Shown here: positions 17,443-27,179 of the stretch, in pieces
Numbering within the stretch: the stretch's first letter is position 1
Layout of the letters: each line of letters begins with the position of its first letter
Assembly (NCBI GenBank): GCA_045866275.1
Contig: BAAFRX010000005.1
Span: forward strand, 1-64,000
Direction of reading: 5' to 3'
Length of the DNA stretch: 64,000 bases
Source of the DNA: Sideroxyarcus sp045866275
GTDB taxonomy: Bacteria > Pseudomonadota > Gammaproteobacteria > Burkholderiales > Gallionellaceae
Program-made: the position numbers and the translations under genes
The notes under the pieces: model-generated
The model's database searches: none
The model's input: the letters and a program-made list of their open reading frames with translations, nothing else
Told to the model about the DNA's origin: nothing

Positions 17443-18331
17443 CGATCCTGCCACGCTGACGGGCTATCTTGCCTATCTGCGCAACGAGCGCAACTTTTCC
17501 CCGCTCACCGCCGAGAACTACGCACGCGATATCCGCCGTTTGTTCGCGCTCGCCGCCACCACGGCGCTGCCCGACCTGAAAAGCCACCACATCCGGCGCT
17601 TTATCGCGCAGTTGCACGGCGGCGGATTGTCGGGACGTTCTCTGGCACGCCTGCTCTCGGCCTGGCGCGGTTTCTACCGCTACCTGATGCGCGACCACGG
17701 CTGCAAGAGCAATCCCTGCGTCGGCCTGCGCGCGCCGAAATCGCCCAAGGCGCTGCCGCACACGCTCTCGCCGGATGAAGCCGTGCAACTGGTGGAGATG
17801 CCGGTGGTTAGCGCGCTGGATGTGCGCGACAAAGCCATGTTCGAGCTGCTCTATTCTTCCGGTCTGCGCCTGGCGGAGTTGGTCGGACTCGATTGCACAG
17901 CCATGCGCAACACCCTCGCCTCGCAGGAATTGAGCGTGACCGGGAAGGGCGGCAAGACCCGTATCGTGCCGATGGGCAGTCACGCGATCCTCGCCCTGCA
18001 AGCCTGGCTCGCCGTGCGCGAACAGCTCGCCCAACCGGGGGAAAACGCCCTCTTCGTCGGCAAGAACGGCAAGCGCATCAGCCCGCGCACCGTGCAACGG
18101 CAACTGCATCAGCGCGGCATCACGCAGGGCATCGCCAGCGGGGTGCATCCGCACTTGCTGCGCCACTCTTTCGCCACGCACGTGCTGCAATCGTCTGGCG
18201 ACTTGCGCGCGGTGCAGGAGATGCTGGGTCATGCCAGCATCTCCACCACGCAGGTCTATACCCACCTCGATTTCCAGTACCTCGCCAAAATCTACGACAG
18301 CGCACATCCGCGCGCGAAAAAGAAATCATGA
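17435..18331 (+). CDS. xerC: Tyrosine recombinase XerC
   Basis: 298 residues. With XerD it resolves chromosome dimers at dif. An N-terminal SAM-like core-binding domain (residues 5-90) precedes the catalytic domain. Catalytic residues are visible: Arg in SSGLRLAEL, Lys in GKGGKTRIVP, His/Arg in HLLRHSFATH, His in GHASISTTQ and the nucleophile Tyr in QVYTHLD. It is in an operon with DUF484 (8-base overlap) and rlmI (4-base overlap). Confidence 0.95.
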   Translation: MSDDPATLTGYLAYLRNERNFSPLTAENYARDIRRLFALAATTALPDLKSHHIRRFIAQLHGGGLSGRSLARLLSAWRGFYRYLMRDHGCKSNPCVGLRAPKSPKALPHTLSPDEAVQLVEMPVVSALDVRDKAMFELLYSSGLRLAELVGLDCTAMRNTLASQELSVTGKGGKTRIVPMGSHAILALQAWLAVREQLAQPGENALFVGKNGKRISPRTVQRQLHQRGITQGIASGVHPHLLRHSFATHVLQSSGDLRAVQEMLGHASISTTQVYTHLDFQYLAKIYDSAHPRAKKKS

Positions 18332-19668
18332 GCAAAGAAAAAAACAGATCTCCCTCGACCCCGCATCGACCCTCGCAAGGCGGCAGGGATTTCCGCAAGC
18401 GCATGCAACACGGCCAGCAACAGACCGCGACGCGCACGCCCCAAGCCCCTTCAGAACCCCGGCCCGGCAATCCCTCCGCCCAACCCGCCCTCTTCCTCAA
18501 GGCGGGCCGCGAAAAGTCGCTGTTGCGGCGCCATCCCTGGGTGTTCTCCGGCGCGGTCGAATGCCTCGACGGTGCACCCGCCCCCGGCGACACCGTGGCG
18601 GTACGCGATGCGGAAGGGCGTTTCCTGGCGTGGGCTGCCTACAACCCCAACTCGCAGATCACCGCGCGCGCCTGGTCTTGGGATGAACGGGAAACCCCGG
18701 ACAGCGATTTCTTCCGCCGCAGGATAGGCGCCGCACTGGAAATGCGCCGCGCCTTGTCCCTCGGGCAAAACAGCGACGGCATGCGCCTGGTGCATGGCGA
18801 GTCGGACGGACTGCCCGGCCTGATCGTGGACCGGTATGGCGACGTACTGGTGATGCAGCTCGGCAGCGCCGGGGCGGAGCGCTGGCGCGACACGCTGGCC
18901 GATACGCTACAGGAACTGTGCGCCCCCGCCTGCATCTACGAGCGCTCCGACTCCGACGGGCGCGAACGGGAAGGCTTGCCCAAGCGCTGCGGCGTGCTGC
19001 GCGGGGCCTTGCCGGAAAACGTGGCAGTAACGGAACACGGCCTGCGTTTCGCGGTGGACGTGGCGGGCGGACAGAAGACCGGCTTCTATCTGGACCAGCG
19101 CGACAACCGCGCCTTCACCGGCACGCTGGCCGCCGACCGCGAGGTACTCAACTGCTTCTGCTACACCGGCGGCTTCTCTCTCTATGCATTGCGCGGCGGG
19201 GCAAAGTCAGTGCTCTCGATCGACGCCTCGGAAGCCGCGCTGGAGCTGGCACGACGCAATGTGGCGCTGAACGGAGGGGATGGAAAAAAATGTGAATGGT
19301 GGTGCGCCGACGTGTTCGAGGCGCTGCGCAAGCTGCGCGACCAGAACCGAAAATTCGATCTGATCGTTCTGGACCCGCCCAAGTTCGCCCCCACCGCCGC
19401 CTTTGCCGAAAAAGCCTCGCGCGCCTACAAGGACATCAACCTGCTGGGCTTCAAGCTGCTGCGTCCGGGCGGTCTGCTGTTCACCTACTCCTGCTCCGGC
19501 GGCATCAATGACGAGCTGTTCCAGAAGATCATCGCCGGTGCGGCGCTGGATGCCGGCGTGGATGCACAGATCGTGAAGAAGCTGCACGCAGCAGCGGATC
19601 ATCCGGTGCTGCTGAGCTTCCCCGAAGGGGCCTATCTGAAAGGGTTGGTGTTGCGGGTGGCGGGTTAA
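18328..19668 (+). CDS. rlmI: RlmI-like 23S rRNA cytosine-5 methyltransferase
   Basis: 446 residues. A basic, low-complexity N-terminal extension of about 50 residues not found in E. coli RlmI is followed by a PUA domain (about 52-130, KAGREKSLLRRHPWVFSGA). A RlmI-type linker and a Rossmann SAM-methyltransferase domain follow: NCFCYTGGFSLYAL near 275, SIDASEAALELA, and LDPPKFAP near 350. The expected catalytic Cys lies in YSCSGGI near 390. It starts within the xerC stop (ATGA). It could be an RlmK/RlmI relative of different specificity. Confidence 0.85.
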   Translation: MSKEKNRSPSTPHRPSQGGRDFRKRMQHGQQQTATRTPQAPSEPRPGNPSAQPALFLKAGREKSLLRRHPWVFSGAVECLDGAPAPGDTVAVRDAEGRFLAWAAYNPNSQITARAWSWDERETPDSDFFRRRIGAALEMRRALSLGQNSDGMRLVHGESDGLPGLIVDRYGDVLVMQLGSAGAERWRDTLADTLQELCAPACIYERSDSDGREREGLPKRCGVLRGALPENVAVTEHGLRFAVDVAGGQKTGFYLDQRDNRAFTGTLAADREVLNCFCYTGGFSLYALRGGAKSVLSIDASEAALELARRNVALNGGDGKKCEWWCADVFEALRKLRDQNRKFDLIVLDPPKFAPTAAFAEKASRAYKDINLLGFKLLRPGGLLFTYSCSGGINDELFQKIIAGAALDAGVDAQIVKKLHAAADHPVLLSFPEGAYLKGLVLRVAG

Positions 19669-19671
19669 ATA

Positions 19672-20007
19672 TCAGCCCAGTCGTTGAGGCTGGAAGCCGC
19701 TCTGCACCCAGGCGATCATGCCGCCGCGCAGGTTGAACACGTTGTTGAACCCTTGCTGCTGCAGGAACATGCACGCCTGTGCCGAACGCGCGCCGCTGCG
19801 GCAGACCATGACCAGCTTCTCGCCCTTGTCCAGTTCGTTCACCTTCATCGGCAGGGTGTGCAGCGGCAAGGCTTCAGCCTTGGGCACGGTGCCCTGCGCA
19901 ATCTCTTCCATCTGACGCACGTCGATCACGCGTAGCTTGTGGCCGTCGTCGCCGACCCATTGTGCGAACTGGTTCGCATCGACTTCCTTGACGCTTATTC
20001 CAAACAT
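19672..20007 (-). CDS. Single-domain rhodanese-like protein
   Basis: 111 residues, cytoplasmic. One rhodanese domain with the active-site loop VCRSGARSAQA (Cys near 69), preceded by LRVIDVRQMEEIAQGTVPKAEALPL-type CH2A-like sequence. It probably acts as a thiosulfate/persulfide sulfurtransferase. AAGGAG lies 6 bases before the ATG. It converges with rlmI, three bases apart, and a MITE-like element sits directly upstream of its start. Confidence 0.88.
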   Translation of the reverse strand: MFGISVKEVDANQFAQWVGDDGHKLRVIDVRQMEEIAQGTVPKAEALPLHTLPMKVNELDKGEKLVMVCRSGARSAQACMFLQQQGFNNVFNLRGGMIAWVQSGFQPQRLG

Positions 20008-20030
20008 GGCTGACTCCTTGAGTGATGATG

Positions 20031-20174
20031 CTAGTGTCGTGCTGCACTCTTAACGATACTTATTGCGAACCTTTGTGGGTCGGACTTCAGTCCGACATGT
20101 CGGGTTAAAACCCGACCCACAAGGGCTTCCCGCACCTTGGCATAAGTTCCAGATAGCGTGCAACACTACACTAG
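20031..20174. repeat. MITE-like element, copy 1
   Basis: A 136-bp body (20035-20170) flanked on both sides by CTAG. The ends are imperfect inverted repeats: the left end begins TGTCGTGCTGCAC and the right end, reversed, TGTAGTGTTGCAC. The centre folds as a three-way junction. An 8-bp outer stem (TTGTGGGT 20073-20080 / ACCCACAA 20115-20122) encloses two hairpins, CGGACTtcAGTCCG and GTCGGGTTaaAACCCGAC. A nearly identical copy lies at 51791-51932. No coding capacity. Terminal repeats plus a 4-bp CTAG flank suggest mobilisation in trans by an IS5- or IS630-like transposase, which is inference. Confidence 0.8.
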
Positions 20175-20271
20175 TATATTAGCATATTCTAATTCTTCAA
20201 CAAGGGCGTTACCGCAATCCCGGGAGCGGGTAGCGGCGAGCGCGTGTCGCACCCGGCCTGCAACGTTTCCG

Positions 20272-21159
20272 TTAATGCAGGCTCACGAAGGGTTTGAAGC
20301 CCAGCCGGGCGGCCAGAATGTTGGCGGCACGGCGCGCTTCATCCGCACTGGCATACGGCCCGATGTGCACGCGCGTCAGCCCTTTTTTCTGCTGCAACAC
20401 AATGTCCTTGCCGCTGTCGCCGAGTTCGGCGCGCATTTTGGCGAGGAAGCTTTCCGCACCCTGTTTTTCCCGGAATGCGCCCAACTGCAAATACACTTTA
20501 CCCGTTCTGTCAGACGCCATGACCGGCATCACCGTGGTGGCCGCAACGGTTTCCACTGGGGCCGGCGCAACTGCCGTCGCGACCGGCGCGTTGCCGTCGA
20601 CGGACAGGCTTTCCACTTCGACTTCGGCGCTGCCCTGATTGACATAACCCAGCTTCCAGGCGGCGGCGTAGGACAGGTCCATGATACGGTCATGCAGGAA
20701 CGGGCCGCGATCATTGACACGCACCACCACCGACTTGCCGTTGGCCAGGTTGGTCACGCGGGCGTAACTCGGCACGGGCAGCGTGGGATGCGCCGCCGTC
20801 ATGCCGTACATGTCATAGGTTTCGCCGATGGAGGTGCGCTGGCCGTGGAATTTCCTGCCATACCAGGAGGCAGAGCCGCGTTCCCTGTAGTTACCCGGCG
20901 CAGCCAGCGGGGTATAGGTCTTGCCCAAGGCGGAATAGGGCCGGTTGGCATAGCGGTGCAGCGGTTCAGCCTTGGGAACGGCATCGGGCAGGCTGTCCAG
21001 GTTGGCCGGCGCGTCGGCCCCCGGCCCGTCGCCGGCCAGGTATCCTCCGCCCTGTGTGGCAACCGGTTTTTGTGCGGCGGCACTCTGGTCCGTTTCCTTG
21101 GGTGCGCTGGCACAGGCGCTCAACAGGATGAGGGTCAGCGGAATCAGCAGGTGCTTCAT
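20272..21159 (-). CDS. rlpA: RlpA-type septal-ring lytic transglycosylase lipoprotein
   Basis: 295 residues. A lipoprotein signal with lipobox LLSAC (Cys near 16) places it in the outer membrane. The double-psi beta-barrel RlpA domain (about 95-185) has GSASWYGRKFHGQRTSIGE, YDMYGMTAAHPTLP and VVVRVNDRGPF, including the catalytic-type Asp. A C-terminal SPOR domain (about 220-295) binds denuded glycan at the septum. It is the last gene of the mreBCD-mrdA-rodA-rlpA series, 10 bases after rodA. Confidence 0.93.
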   Translation of the reverse strand: MKHLLIPLTLILLSACASAPKETDQSAAAQKPVATQGGGYLAGDGPGADAPANLDSLPDAVPKAEPLHRYANRPYSALGKTYTPLAAPGNYRERGSASWYGRKFHGQRTSIGETYDMYGMTAAHPTLPVPSYARVTNLANGKSVVVRVNDRGPFLHDRIMDLSYAAAWKLGYVNQGSAEVEVESLSVDGNAPVATAVAPAPVETVAATTVMPVMASDRTGKVYLQLGAFREKQGAESFLAKMRAELGDSGKDIVLQQKKGLTRVHIGPYASADEARRAANILAARLGFKPFVSLH

Positions 21160-21169
21160 GGATGTCCTT

Positions 21170-22267
21170 TCAGGTTTTGACCAGACGCTGGTGGGTATGG
21201 ATGCTCATCAGCACGCCGAAGCCGAGCATCAGGGTCAGCAGTGACGTGCCGCCATAGCTCACCAGCGGCAGCGGCACGCCGACCACCGGCAGAATGCCGG
21301 TGACCATGCCGATGTTGACGAAAGTGTAAATGAAAAAGGTCAGGGTGATGCTGCCCGCCATCAGGCGCGTGAAGTAGGTTGAAGCGTTGGCGGTGATGAC
21401 GAAGCCGCGTCCGATGACGAACACATACAGACCGAGCAGCAGCAGGTTGCCGAGGAAACCGAATTCTTCCGACCACACGGCAAAGATGAAATCGGTGGTG
21501 CGCTCGGGCAGGAAATCCAGATGGGTCTGCGTCCCTTCCAGGTAGCCTTTGCCCAGCACCCCGCCGGACCCCACCGCGATCATGCCCTGGATGGTGTGAT
21601 AGCCCTTGCCCAGCGCATCCTGTGACGGATCGAACAGCATCAGGATGCGCTGGCGCTGGTAATCGTGCAGCGCATGCCACAGGAACGGCGCACTGGCGGC
21701 GGCGGTCACCAGCAAGCCAATGATGACGCGCCAGCTCAAACCGGCGAGAAACAGGACAAAGAAGCCGCTGGCGGCGATCAGGATGGAGGTGCCGAGATCG
21801 GGCTGGCGCACGATCAGCGCTACCGGCATCACCAGCAACAAGGTGGCGATCAGGTGGTTGCGCCAGGTCAGCGTCGCCTCGTGCTTTTCAAAATACCAGG
21901 CCATCATCAGCGGCACGGCGATCTTCATCAGCTCGGAGGGTTGGATGTTTGCCACGCCGAGATTTAACCAGCGGCGCGCGCCGTGGCTGATTTCGCCAAA
22001 CAGGGCAACGCCGATCAGCAACACCATGCCCAGCACATACGTAGGCACGGCCAGCCGCATCAGCCAGTGCAATGGCATGTTGGCGATGATGCACAGCGCG
22101 ACGAAACCGGCCGCGATATTGCCCAGCTGCGCCAGCACACGCATCCCGTTTCCGTCGCTGGCGCTGTACAGGATCAGCAGGCTGACCAGCAACAATGCGC
22201 CCAGCCCCGACAACAGGAGCGGGTCAAGGTGCAGCACGAAACGCTGTTTGAGTTGGCGCAGATTCAT
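21170..22267 (-). CDS. rodA: SEDS glycosyltransferase RodA
   Basis: 365 residues with about 10 membrane spans, the peptidoglycan polymerase of the elongasome. Family signatures include LGVANIQPSELMKIAVPL near 115, RQPDLGTSI near 160, ERTTDFIFAVWSEEFGF near 260 and GVPLPLVSYGGTSLL near 330. It pairs with PBP2 (mrdA), which lies upstream across a 171-base gap filled by repeat-like sequence. Confidence 0.96.
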   Translation of the reverse strand: MNLRQLKQRFVLHLDPLLLSGLGALLLVSLLILYSASDGNGMRVLAQLGNIAAGFVALCIIANMPLHWLMRLAVPTYVLGMVLLIGVALFGEISHGARRWLNLGVANIQPSELMKIAVPLMMAWYFEKHEATLTWRNHLIATLLLVMPVALIVRQPDLGTSILIAASGFFVLFLAGLSWRVIIGLLVTAAASAPFLWHALHDYQRQRILMLFDPSQDALGKGYHTIQGMIAVGSGGVLGKGYLEGTQTHLDFLPERTTDFIFAVWSEEFGFLGNLLLLGLYVFVIGRGFVITANASTYFTRLMAGSITLTFFIYTFVNIGMVTGILPVVGVPLPLVSYGGTSLLTLMLGFGVLMSIHTHQRLVKT

Positions 22268-22438
22268 CCTAAAAACCCTTGTTAGCCACAGATGGACACG
22301 GATTTACACAGATAAAACCGTGCGTCACACGAAAGTTGGGGCTCACCTGAATGGTGTGCGCACAATTGACAGGCAAACCGTCGTTCATCCGTGTTTCATC
22401 AGTGATCATTCGTGGCTCAATTGCGCTTCTCAGGTTCA
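22268..22438. repeat. Intergenic repeat-like filler between mrdA and rodA
   Basis: 171 bases without a gene. One end has GCCACAGATGGACACGGAT and the other, reversed, has GAGCCACGAATGATCACTG and ACACGGATGAA. Stretches of this CCACGAATGAACACGGAT kind recur in intergenic DNA of many bacteria; here two divergent copies face each other. It is unusual inside an operon where mrdA and rodA normally abut. Confidence 0.45.
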
Positions 22439-24326
22439 TCAATCCCCCTCCGCCGCCTCTTTCACGGCGGCCTTTCTTAATGGCTGCGGTCGCTTGCCCA
22501 GCAGATAGTAATCGAACACCTTGCGCGCAATCGGCGCTGCGGTTGAGCTGCCGTGTCCGCCATTCTCCGCCAGCACCGCCAGCGCGATACGCGGCTGGTC
22601 AGCCGGCGCGAAAGCGATGAACCAGGCATGGTCGCGGTTGTATTCCGAGACTTTTTTCTCATCATATTTTTCGCCCTGCTTGATGGCAATGACCTGTGCC
22701 GTGCCGGTCTTGCCCGCCACGGGATAGCTCGCGCCGTAGAACGAACCGGCGGCGGTGCCGCCAGGTTGGGTGACGGCCTGCATGGCGCGCTTGACCAGCG
22801 CGATATCCTGCGGCGGAATTTTCAGATCGAACACCGGCTGCGACGTGCCGGGCGCCCCTCCCTGAACCTCCCTGGTGAGATGCGGACGATACGCAATGCC
22901 CCCATTGGCCAGCGTGGCGGTCACATGCGCCATCTGCAGGGGCGTGGCCAACTGGTAACCTTGGCCGATGCCTGCCGACACGGTGTCGCCGGGATACCAT
23001 ACCTGCTGGTGGCGCTGCATCTTCCACGCGCTCGACGGCAACAGCCCCGGCACCTCGCCCTCCAGATCGATCCCGGTGCGCTTGCCAAAACCGAACTGCC
23101 CCAGAAAATCAACCATGCGGTCGATGCCGAGCTCGGTCGCCAAGCCGTAATAGTAGGTATCGCACGACACGACGATGGACCGGAACATATCCACGCGACC
23201 ATGCCCGCCCACTTTCCAGTCGCGGTACTGATGCCGGCTGCCGGGCAGCATGTAGTAACCGGGATCGCTGATGCTGAAGTCGGGCGAACGCGCGCCAAAA
23301 TGCAAACCGGTCAGAGCCATGAAGGGCTTGATGGTGGAACCCATCGGATATTGCCCGCGCAGGGCGCGGTTGTTGAGCGGCACGTCCGGGGAATTGTTGA
23401 GCGCATCCCAGCTCTCGCTGTCGATGCCGTCGATGAACAGATTGGGGTCGTAGCCCGGTTTGCTGACATAGGCCAGCACCTCGCCGCTGGCCGGATCGAT
23501 GGCGACCAGTGCGCCGCGAAAATCGCCGAAGGCCTGCACCGCCACTTCCTGCAAATTGGCATCGAGCGTCAGGGTCAGATTCTTGCCCGACTCGGGTGCG
23601 GTTCGCGCCACCATGCGCACTGCCCGCCCCCCCGCATCCACCTCGACCTCCTCAAAACCGGTGGTGCCGTGCAGCACCTTCTCGTAATACTGCTCGATGC
23701 CGGTCTTGCCGATGTATTCGGAGCCCATGTAGTTGGTGGCGAGTCCCTGCTTGTCCAGCTCGTCCAGTTCCTGCTGGTTGACGCGCCCGATGTAGCCGAG
23801 CAGGTGCGAAGTCATCTCGTAATAGGGATATTCCCGAAACAGGCGCGCCTTCAGTTCCACCCCGGGGAAACGGTAGCGCTGCGCGGCAAAGCGCGCCACC
23901 TCGTCGTCCGTCAGCCGGGTACGCAGCGGCAGGGTCTGCAAGGAGCGCCGCTCCGCCATCAGTTTTTTGAAGCGCCGCAGGTCCTTGGGTTTGATCTCGA
24001 CCAGCTTGCCGATCTCCTCGATGGTGGCATTCAGGTCGGGGATATTCTCGGGCGTCAGCTCCAGCGTGTAACCGGCATAGTTGCGCGCCAGCACCACGCC
24101 GTTGCGGTCGGTGATCACGCCCCGGTTCGGCACGATGGGCACGACGTAGATGCGGTTGCTTTCCGCCAGGGTGTCGAAGTGCCCGTGTTGCAGCACCTGC
24201 AGATAGAAGAGGCGCGCCAGCAAGATCAGCATCAGCAGACTGGCGAAACCCAGGCCGAAGAACAGACGCAAGCGAAAGAAATGGATTTCGCGCTGATGGT
24301 TCTTCAGCTCGACCTTGCGCTTCATA
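22439..24326 (-). CDS. mrdA: Penicillin-binding protein 2, elongasome transpeptidase
   Basis: 628 residues. N-terminal cytoplasmic stub and one membrane anchor (about 20-42), the PBP dimerisation domain (about 60-230) with VPNRGVITDRNG, then the transpeptidase domain. Active-site motifs: GSTIKPF (Ser-x-x-Lys near 327-330), SCD (the SxN-like motif near 384) and KTGTAQ near 535. The start MKRKVELKNHQRE at 24326 overlaps the mreD end by 5 bases. A longer frame reaching 24892 only shadows mreD. Confidence 0.96.
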
Positions 24327-24840
24327 GTTCGTTGGGGTTCCGGCGTGGACTGCGCAGCCTCTGGATCAGCAACGTGAGCGGCGCCCACAGCAGGGCAGAA
24401 GTCAGGCTGCCGATGAAATATGCCCACGTCACATACCCGCGCAGCTGCCAGTGGATCAGGGCATAGACGGCATAGCTCACCAGCAACAGGCCGAACACAT
24501 GCACCGACTGCTCCTTGAGGCTGAACATCTGCACGCGCCGGTTCAACACCACCCCGCCAAACGCCAGCACGGTATAAGCCAGCGCATGCTGGCCAAACAG
24601 GCTCGCGTCGGCGACATCGACCAGAATGCCGAGGATCCAGGCGATACCGAGCCCGACCCGGTGCGGTTTGTGGGTGCACCAGTAAAGGAGTGTCAGCGCG
24701 ACGAAATCGGGGCGAAGTATCAGAGCCCAGCCCTGCCAGGGCAGCCACTCCAGCAGCACGGCCACGATGAACGTGGCCAAAATGAAACGCCGGCGGGCGG
24801 GAAGCAAAAATTCGCGGTCGGTCGTCAAGTGAGAACTCAT
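24322..24840 (-). CDS. mreD: Rod shape-determining protein MreD
   Basis: 172 residues with about five hydrophobic spans. The conserved segments RPDFVALTLLYW and GLGIAWILGILVDVADASLFGQHALAYT match beta/gammaproteobacterial MreD. It is an inner-membrane elongasome component. It overlaps mreC by 4 bases and mrdA by 5, so translation is coupled. Confidence 0.93.
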   Translation of the reverse strand: MSSHLTTDREFLLPARRRFILATFIVAVLLEWLPWQGWALILRPDFVALTLLYWCTHKPHRVGLGIAWILGILVDVADASLFGQHALAYTVLAFGGVVLNRRVQMFSLKEQSVHVFGLLLVSYAVYALIHWQLRGYVTWAYFIGSLTSALLWAPLTLLIQRLRSPRRNPNEL

Positions 24841-25754
24841 CGGTAACCTCGCTTGCCGGATTTTTTTCTGCCCACGCCTTCTTCTGCCGCATTCGCCGGC
24901 GGGCGCGCCGGCAACGGCGGGACTGCAGACACGATCAGCAAGGTACGATGGCGGTCAACGCCCGCCAGCGGCGCACAAACGATATGCGCGAACGGGTATG
25001 CCGGGTCGCGCTCGATGCGGACGACTTTTGCCACCGGCAACAAGGGCGGATAGGTACCGTCCAGGCCGGAGGTCACCAACTCGTCGCCCACTTCGACATC
25101 GGCGTTGACCGGCTGGTAGCGCAATTCCATCTCGCTGATGTTGCCGGAACCGAACACCGCCGCGCGCAAACCGTTGCGCACGACCTGCACCGGCACAACA
25201 TTGTCCTTGTCCGTCACCAGCGTGACTTCGGACAGCCAGGGGAAGGTGCGCGTGACCTGTCCCACCACCCCCTGGTTATCGACCACTGCGCGTCCCGCTT
25301 CCACCCCGGACTGGGCACCGATATCCACGAACAACTTGCGCTTGAAAATATCGCGTTCCAGATAAACGATCTGCGCCGCCTGCACGGTATAGTCCGCGCG
25401 CTGTTTTATTTCCAGCAGGCCGCGCAATTGCGCGTTCTCGTTCAGCATCGCCTCGAATTGCCTGAGCTGCGCCGCATCCGCATCGTGTTGCAGGCGCAAC
25501 TGTTCGTTGTGCGCAACCAGGTGACGCTGCAAGGAAACGTACTCGGCAGCGCCGTGCCAGAGATCGCCCGGCAGCGCGGTCAGGCGCTGGAACGGATAAA
25601 TGACGACGGCAATGACCTGGCGCGTTGATTCAAGGTAACGGTAGTGTGCATCCACGAACAGCAGGCACAGGGAGAGCACCGAGAAAAAAACCAGCCGCGC
25701 GGCCGCGCTCGGGCCGCGATTGAAAAAACGGAGCGAGCGCGTGTCTTCCAGCAC
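24837..25754 (-). CDS. mreC: Rod shape-determining protein MreC
   Basis: 305 residues from a GTG start. A short cytoplasmic N-terminus, a membrane span (about 20-40, RLVFFSVLSLCLLFVDA), a periplasmic coiled coil (about 70-115) and paired beta-barrels (about 120-275) with LFVDIGAQSGVEAGRAVVDNQG-type and GDELVTSGLDGTYP sequences follow. The basic/Pro-rich tail is typical of betaproteobacteria. It sits between mreB (7 bases upstream) and mreD. Confidence 0.94.
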   Translation of the reverse strand: MLEDTRSLRFFNRGPSAAARLVFFSVLSLCLLFVDAHYRYLESTRQVIAVVIYPFQRLTALPGDLWHGAAEYVSLQRHLVAHNEQLRLQHDADAAQLRQFEAMLNENAQLRGLLEIKQRADYTVQAAQIVYLERDIFKRKLFVDIGAQSGVEAGRAVVDNQGVVGQVTRTFPWLSEVTLVTDKDNVVPVQVVRNGLRAAVFGSGNISEMELRYQPVNADVEVGDELVTSGLDGTYPPLLPVAKVVRIERDPAYPFAHIVCAPLAGVDRHRTLLIVSAVPPLPARPPANAAEEGVGRKKSGKRGYR

Positions 25755-25761
25755 GACTGAT

Positions 25762-26805
25762 TCAATCTGTGGTGAAGATGTTGGTGTATTTGTCCATGCT
25801 CTCCAGCGCCTTGCCGGAACCGCGTACCACGCAGGTCAGCGGGTCGTCGGCGATCACCACCGGCAGGCCGGTTTCCTCCATCAGCAGGCGATCGAGGTCG
25901 CGCAGCAGCGCACCGCCGCCGGTGAGCACCATGCCCTTGCTGGCGATGTCCGCGCCGAGTTCGGGCGGGGTCTGTTCCAGCGCGGTTTTGACCGCAGACA
26001 CGATGCTGTTGAGCGGATCGGTCAGGGCTTCGAGGATTTCGTTGCTGGAGATGGTGAAGCTGCGCGGCACGCCTTCGGCCAGATTGCGGCCGTTCACTTC
26101 CAGCTCGCGCACTTCGCTGCCGGGGAACGCGGAGCCGATCTGTTTCTTGATCTGCTCGGCGGTGGTCTCGCCGATCAGCATGCCGTAGTTGCGGCGAATG
26201 TAATTGATGATGGCGTCGTCGAACTTGTCGCCGCCGACGCGCACCGAACCGGAATACACCGCCCCGCCGAGCGAGATCACTCCGACTTCGGTGGTGCCGC
26301 CGCCGATGTCCACCACCATCGAGCCGGTCGCATCCTCCACCGGCAGATCGGCGCCGATCGCCGCCGCCATCGGCTCCTCGATCAACTCGACGCGGCGCGC
26401 GCCGGCACCGAATGCGGATTCGCGGATGGCGCGGCGCTCAACCTGGGTCGAGCCGCAGGGCACGCAGATCACGATGCGCGGGCTGGGGGTGAAGAAGCTG
26501 GACTTGTGCACGCGGCGGATGAACTGCTTGAGCATCTGCTCGGTCACGGTGAAGTCGGCAATCACGCCGTCCTTCATCGGGCGGATGGCGGTGATGTTGC
26601 CCGGCGTGCGCCCCAGCATCTGCTTGGCGGCGAGGCCGACCTGCTGGATCACCTTCTTGCCGTTCGGCCCGCCCTCCTGGCGAATGGCCACCACGGAAGG
26701 CTCGTCTAGCACGATGCCCTGTCCGCGCAGCCAGATCAGGGTATTGGCGGTGCCAAGGTCGATCGCGAGGTCATTGGAGAAGTAATTGTTGAACAGTCCG
26801 AACAT
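25762..26805 (-). CDS. mreB: Actin-like cell-shape protein MreB
   Basis: 347 residues, normal for MreB. N-terminal amphipathic FGLFNNYFSNDLAIDLGTANTLIW, phosphate-1 DLGTANT, phosphate-2 VVDIGGGTTEVGVISL near 165, and the adenosine motif VLTGGGALLRDLDRLL near 290. It forms membrane-bound filaments directing lateral wall synthesis and is the first gene of the shape operon, divergent from gatC across 82 bases. Confidence 0.98.
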   Translation of the reverse strand: MFGLFNNYFSNDLAIDLGTANTLIWLRGQGIVLDEPSVVAIRQEGGPNGKKVIQQVGLAAKQMLGRTPGNITAIRPMKDGVIADFTVTEQMLKQFIRRVHKSSFFTPSPRIVICVPCGSTQVERRAIRESAFGAGARRVELIEEPMAAAIGADLPVEDATGSMVVDIGGGTTEVGVISLGGAVYSGSVRVGGDKFDDAIINYIRRNYGMLIGETTAEQIKKQIGSAFPGSEVRELEVNGRNLAEGVPRSFTISSNEILEALTDPLNSIVSAVKTALEQTPPELGADIASKGMVLTGGGALLRDLDRLLMEETGLPVVIADDPLTCVVRGSGKALESMDKYTNIFTTD

Positions 26806-26887
26806 ATTGATTCCTGTAGTCTGAAAGAGATGCCGCGAATGGCCGCGTATGATACCCTATCGGCCCTGTTTGAACAGAGTCTTTGCC

Positions 26888-27175
26888 ATGTCTTTAAGTA
26901 CCCAGGATGTCGAAAAAGTCGCCCGTCTGGCCCGCCTGGCGATGGATGAAAAAGCGGTCGAAACCGCACGCCACCAACTCTCCGACATTTTCGGCCTGAT
27001 CGCCGAGATGCAGGCGGTCAACACCGATGGCGTGGAGCCCATGTCGCACAGCCAGAACCTGGCGCAGCGCCTGCGCGAGGATGTCGTCACCGACACCAAC
27101 CAGCGCGAGCTGTTCCAGGCGATTGCCCCGCAGGTCGAAGGCGGTCTGTACCTCGTCCCCCAAGTTATCGAATAG
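26888..27175 (+). CDS. gatC: Aspartyl/glutamyl-tRNA amidotransferase subunit C
   Basis: 95 residues from the ATG at 26888. The N-terminal DVEKVARLARLAMDEKAV and the C-terminal EGGLYLVPQVIE are the GatC hallmarks. It is a structural linker of the GatCAB complex, which converts Glu-tRNAGln and Asp-tRNAAsn to the amide forms. Four bases separate it from gatA. Confidence 0.95.
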   Translation: MSLSTQDVEKVARLARLAMDEKAVETARHQLSDIFGLIAEMQAVNTDGVEPMSHSQNLAQRLREDVVTDTNQRELFQAIAPQVEGGLYLVPQVIE

Positions 27176-27179
27176 CCCC

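Noticed and set aside
22439..24892. 817-residue version of PBP2 extending into mreD
   Set aside because: The extra N-terminal part lies across mreD in another frame and is not PBP-like; the proper start MKRKVELKNH is at 24326.
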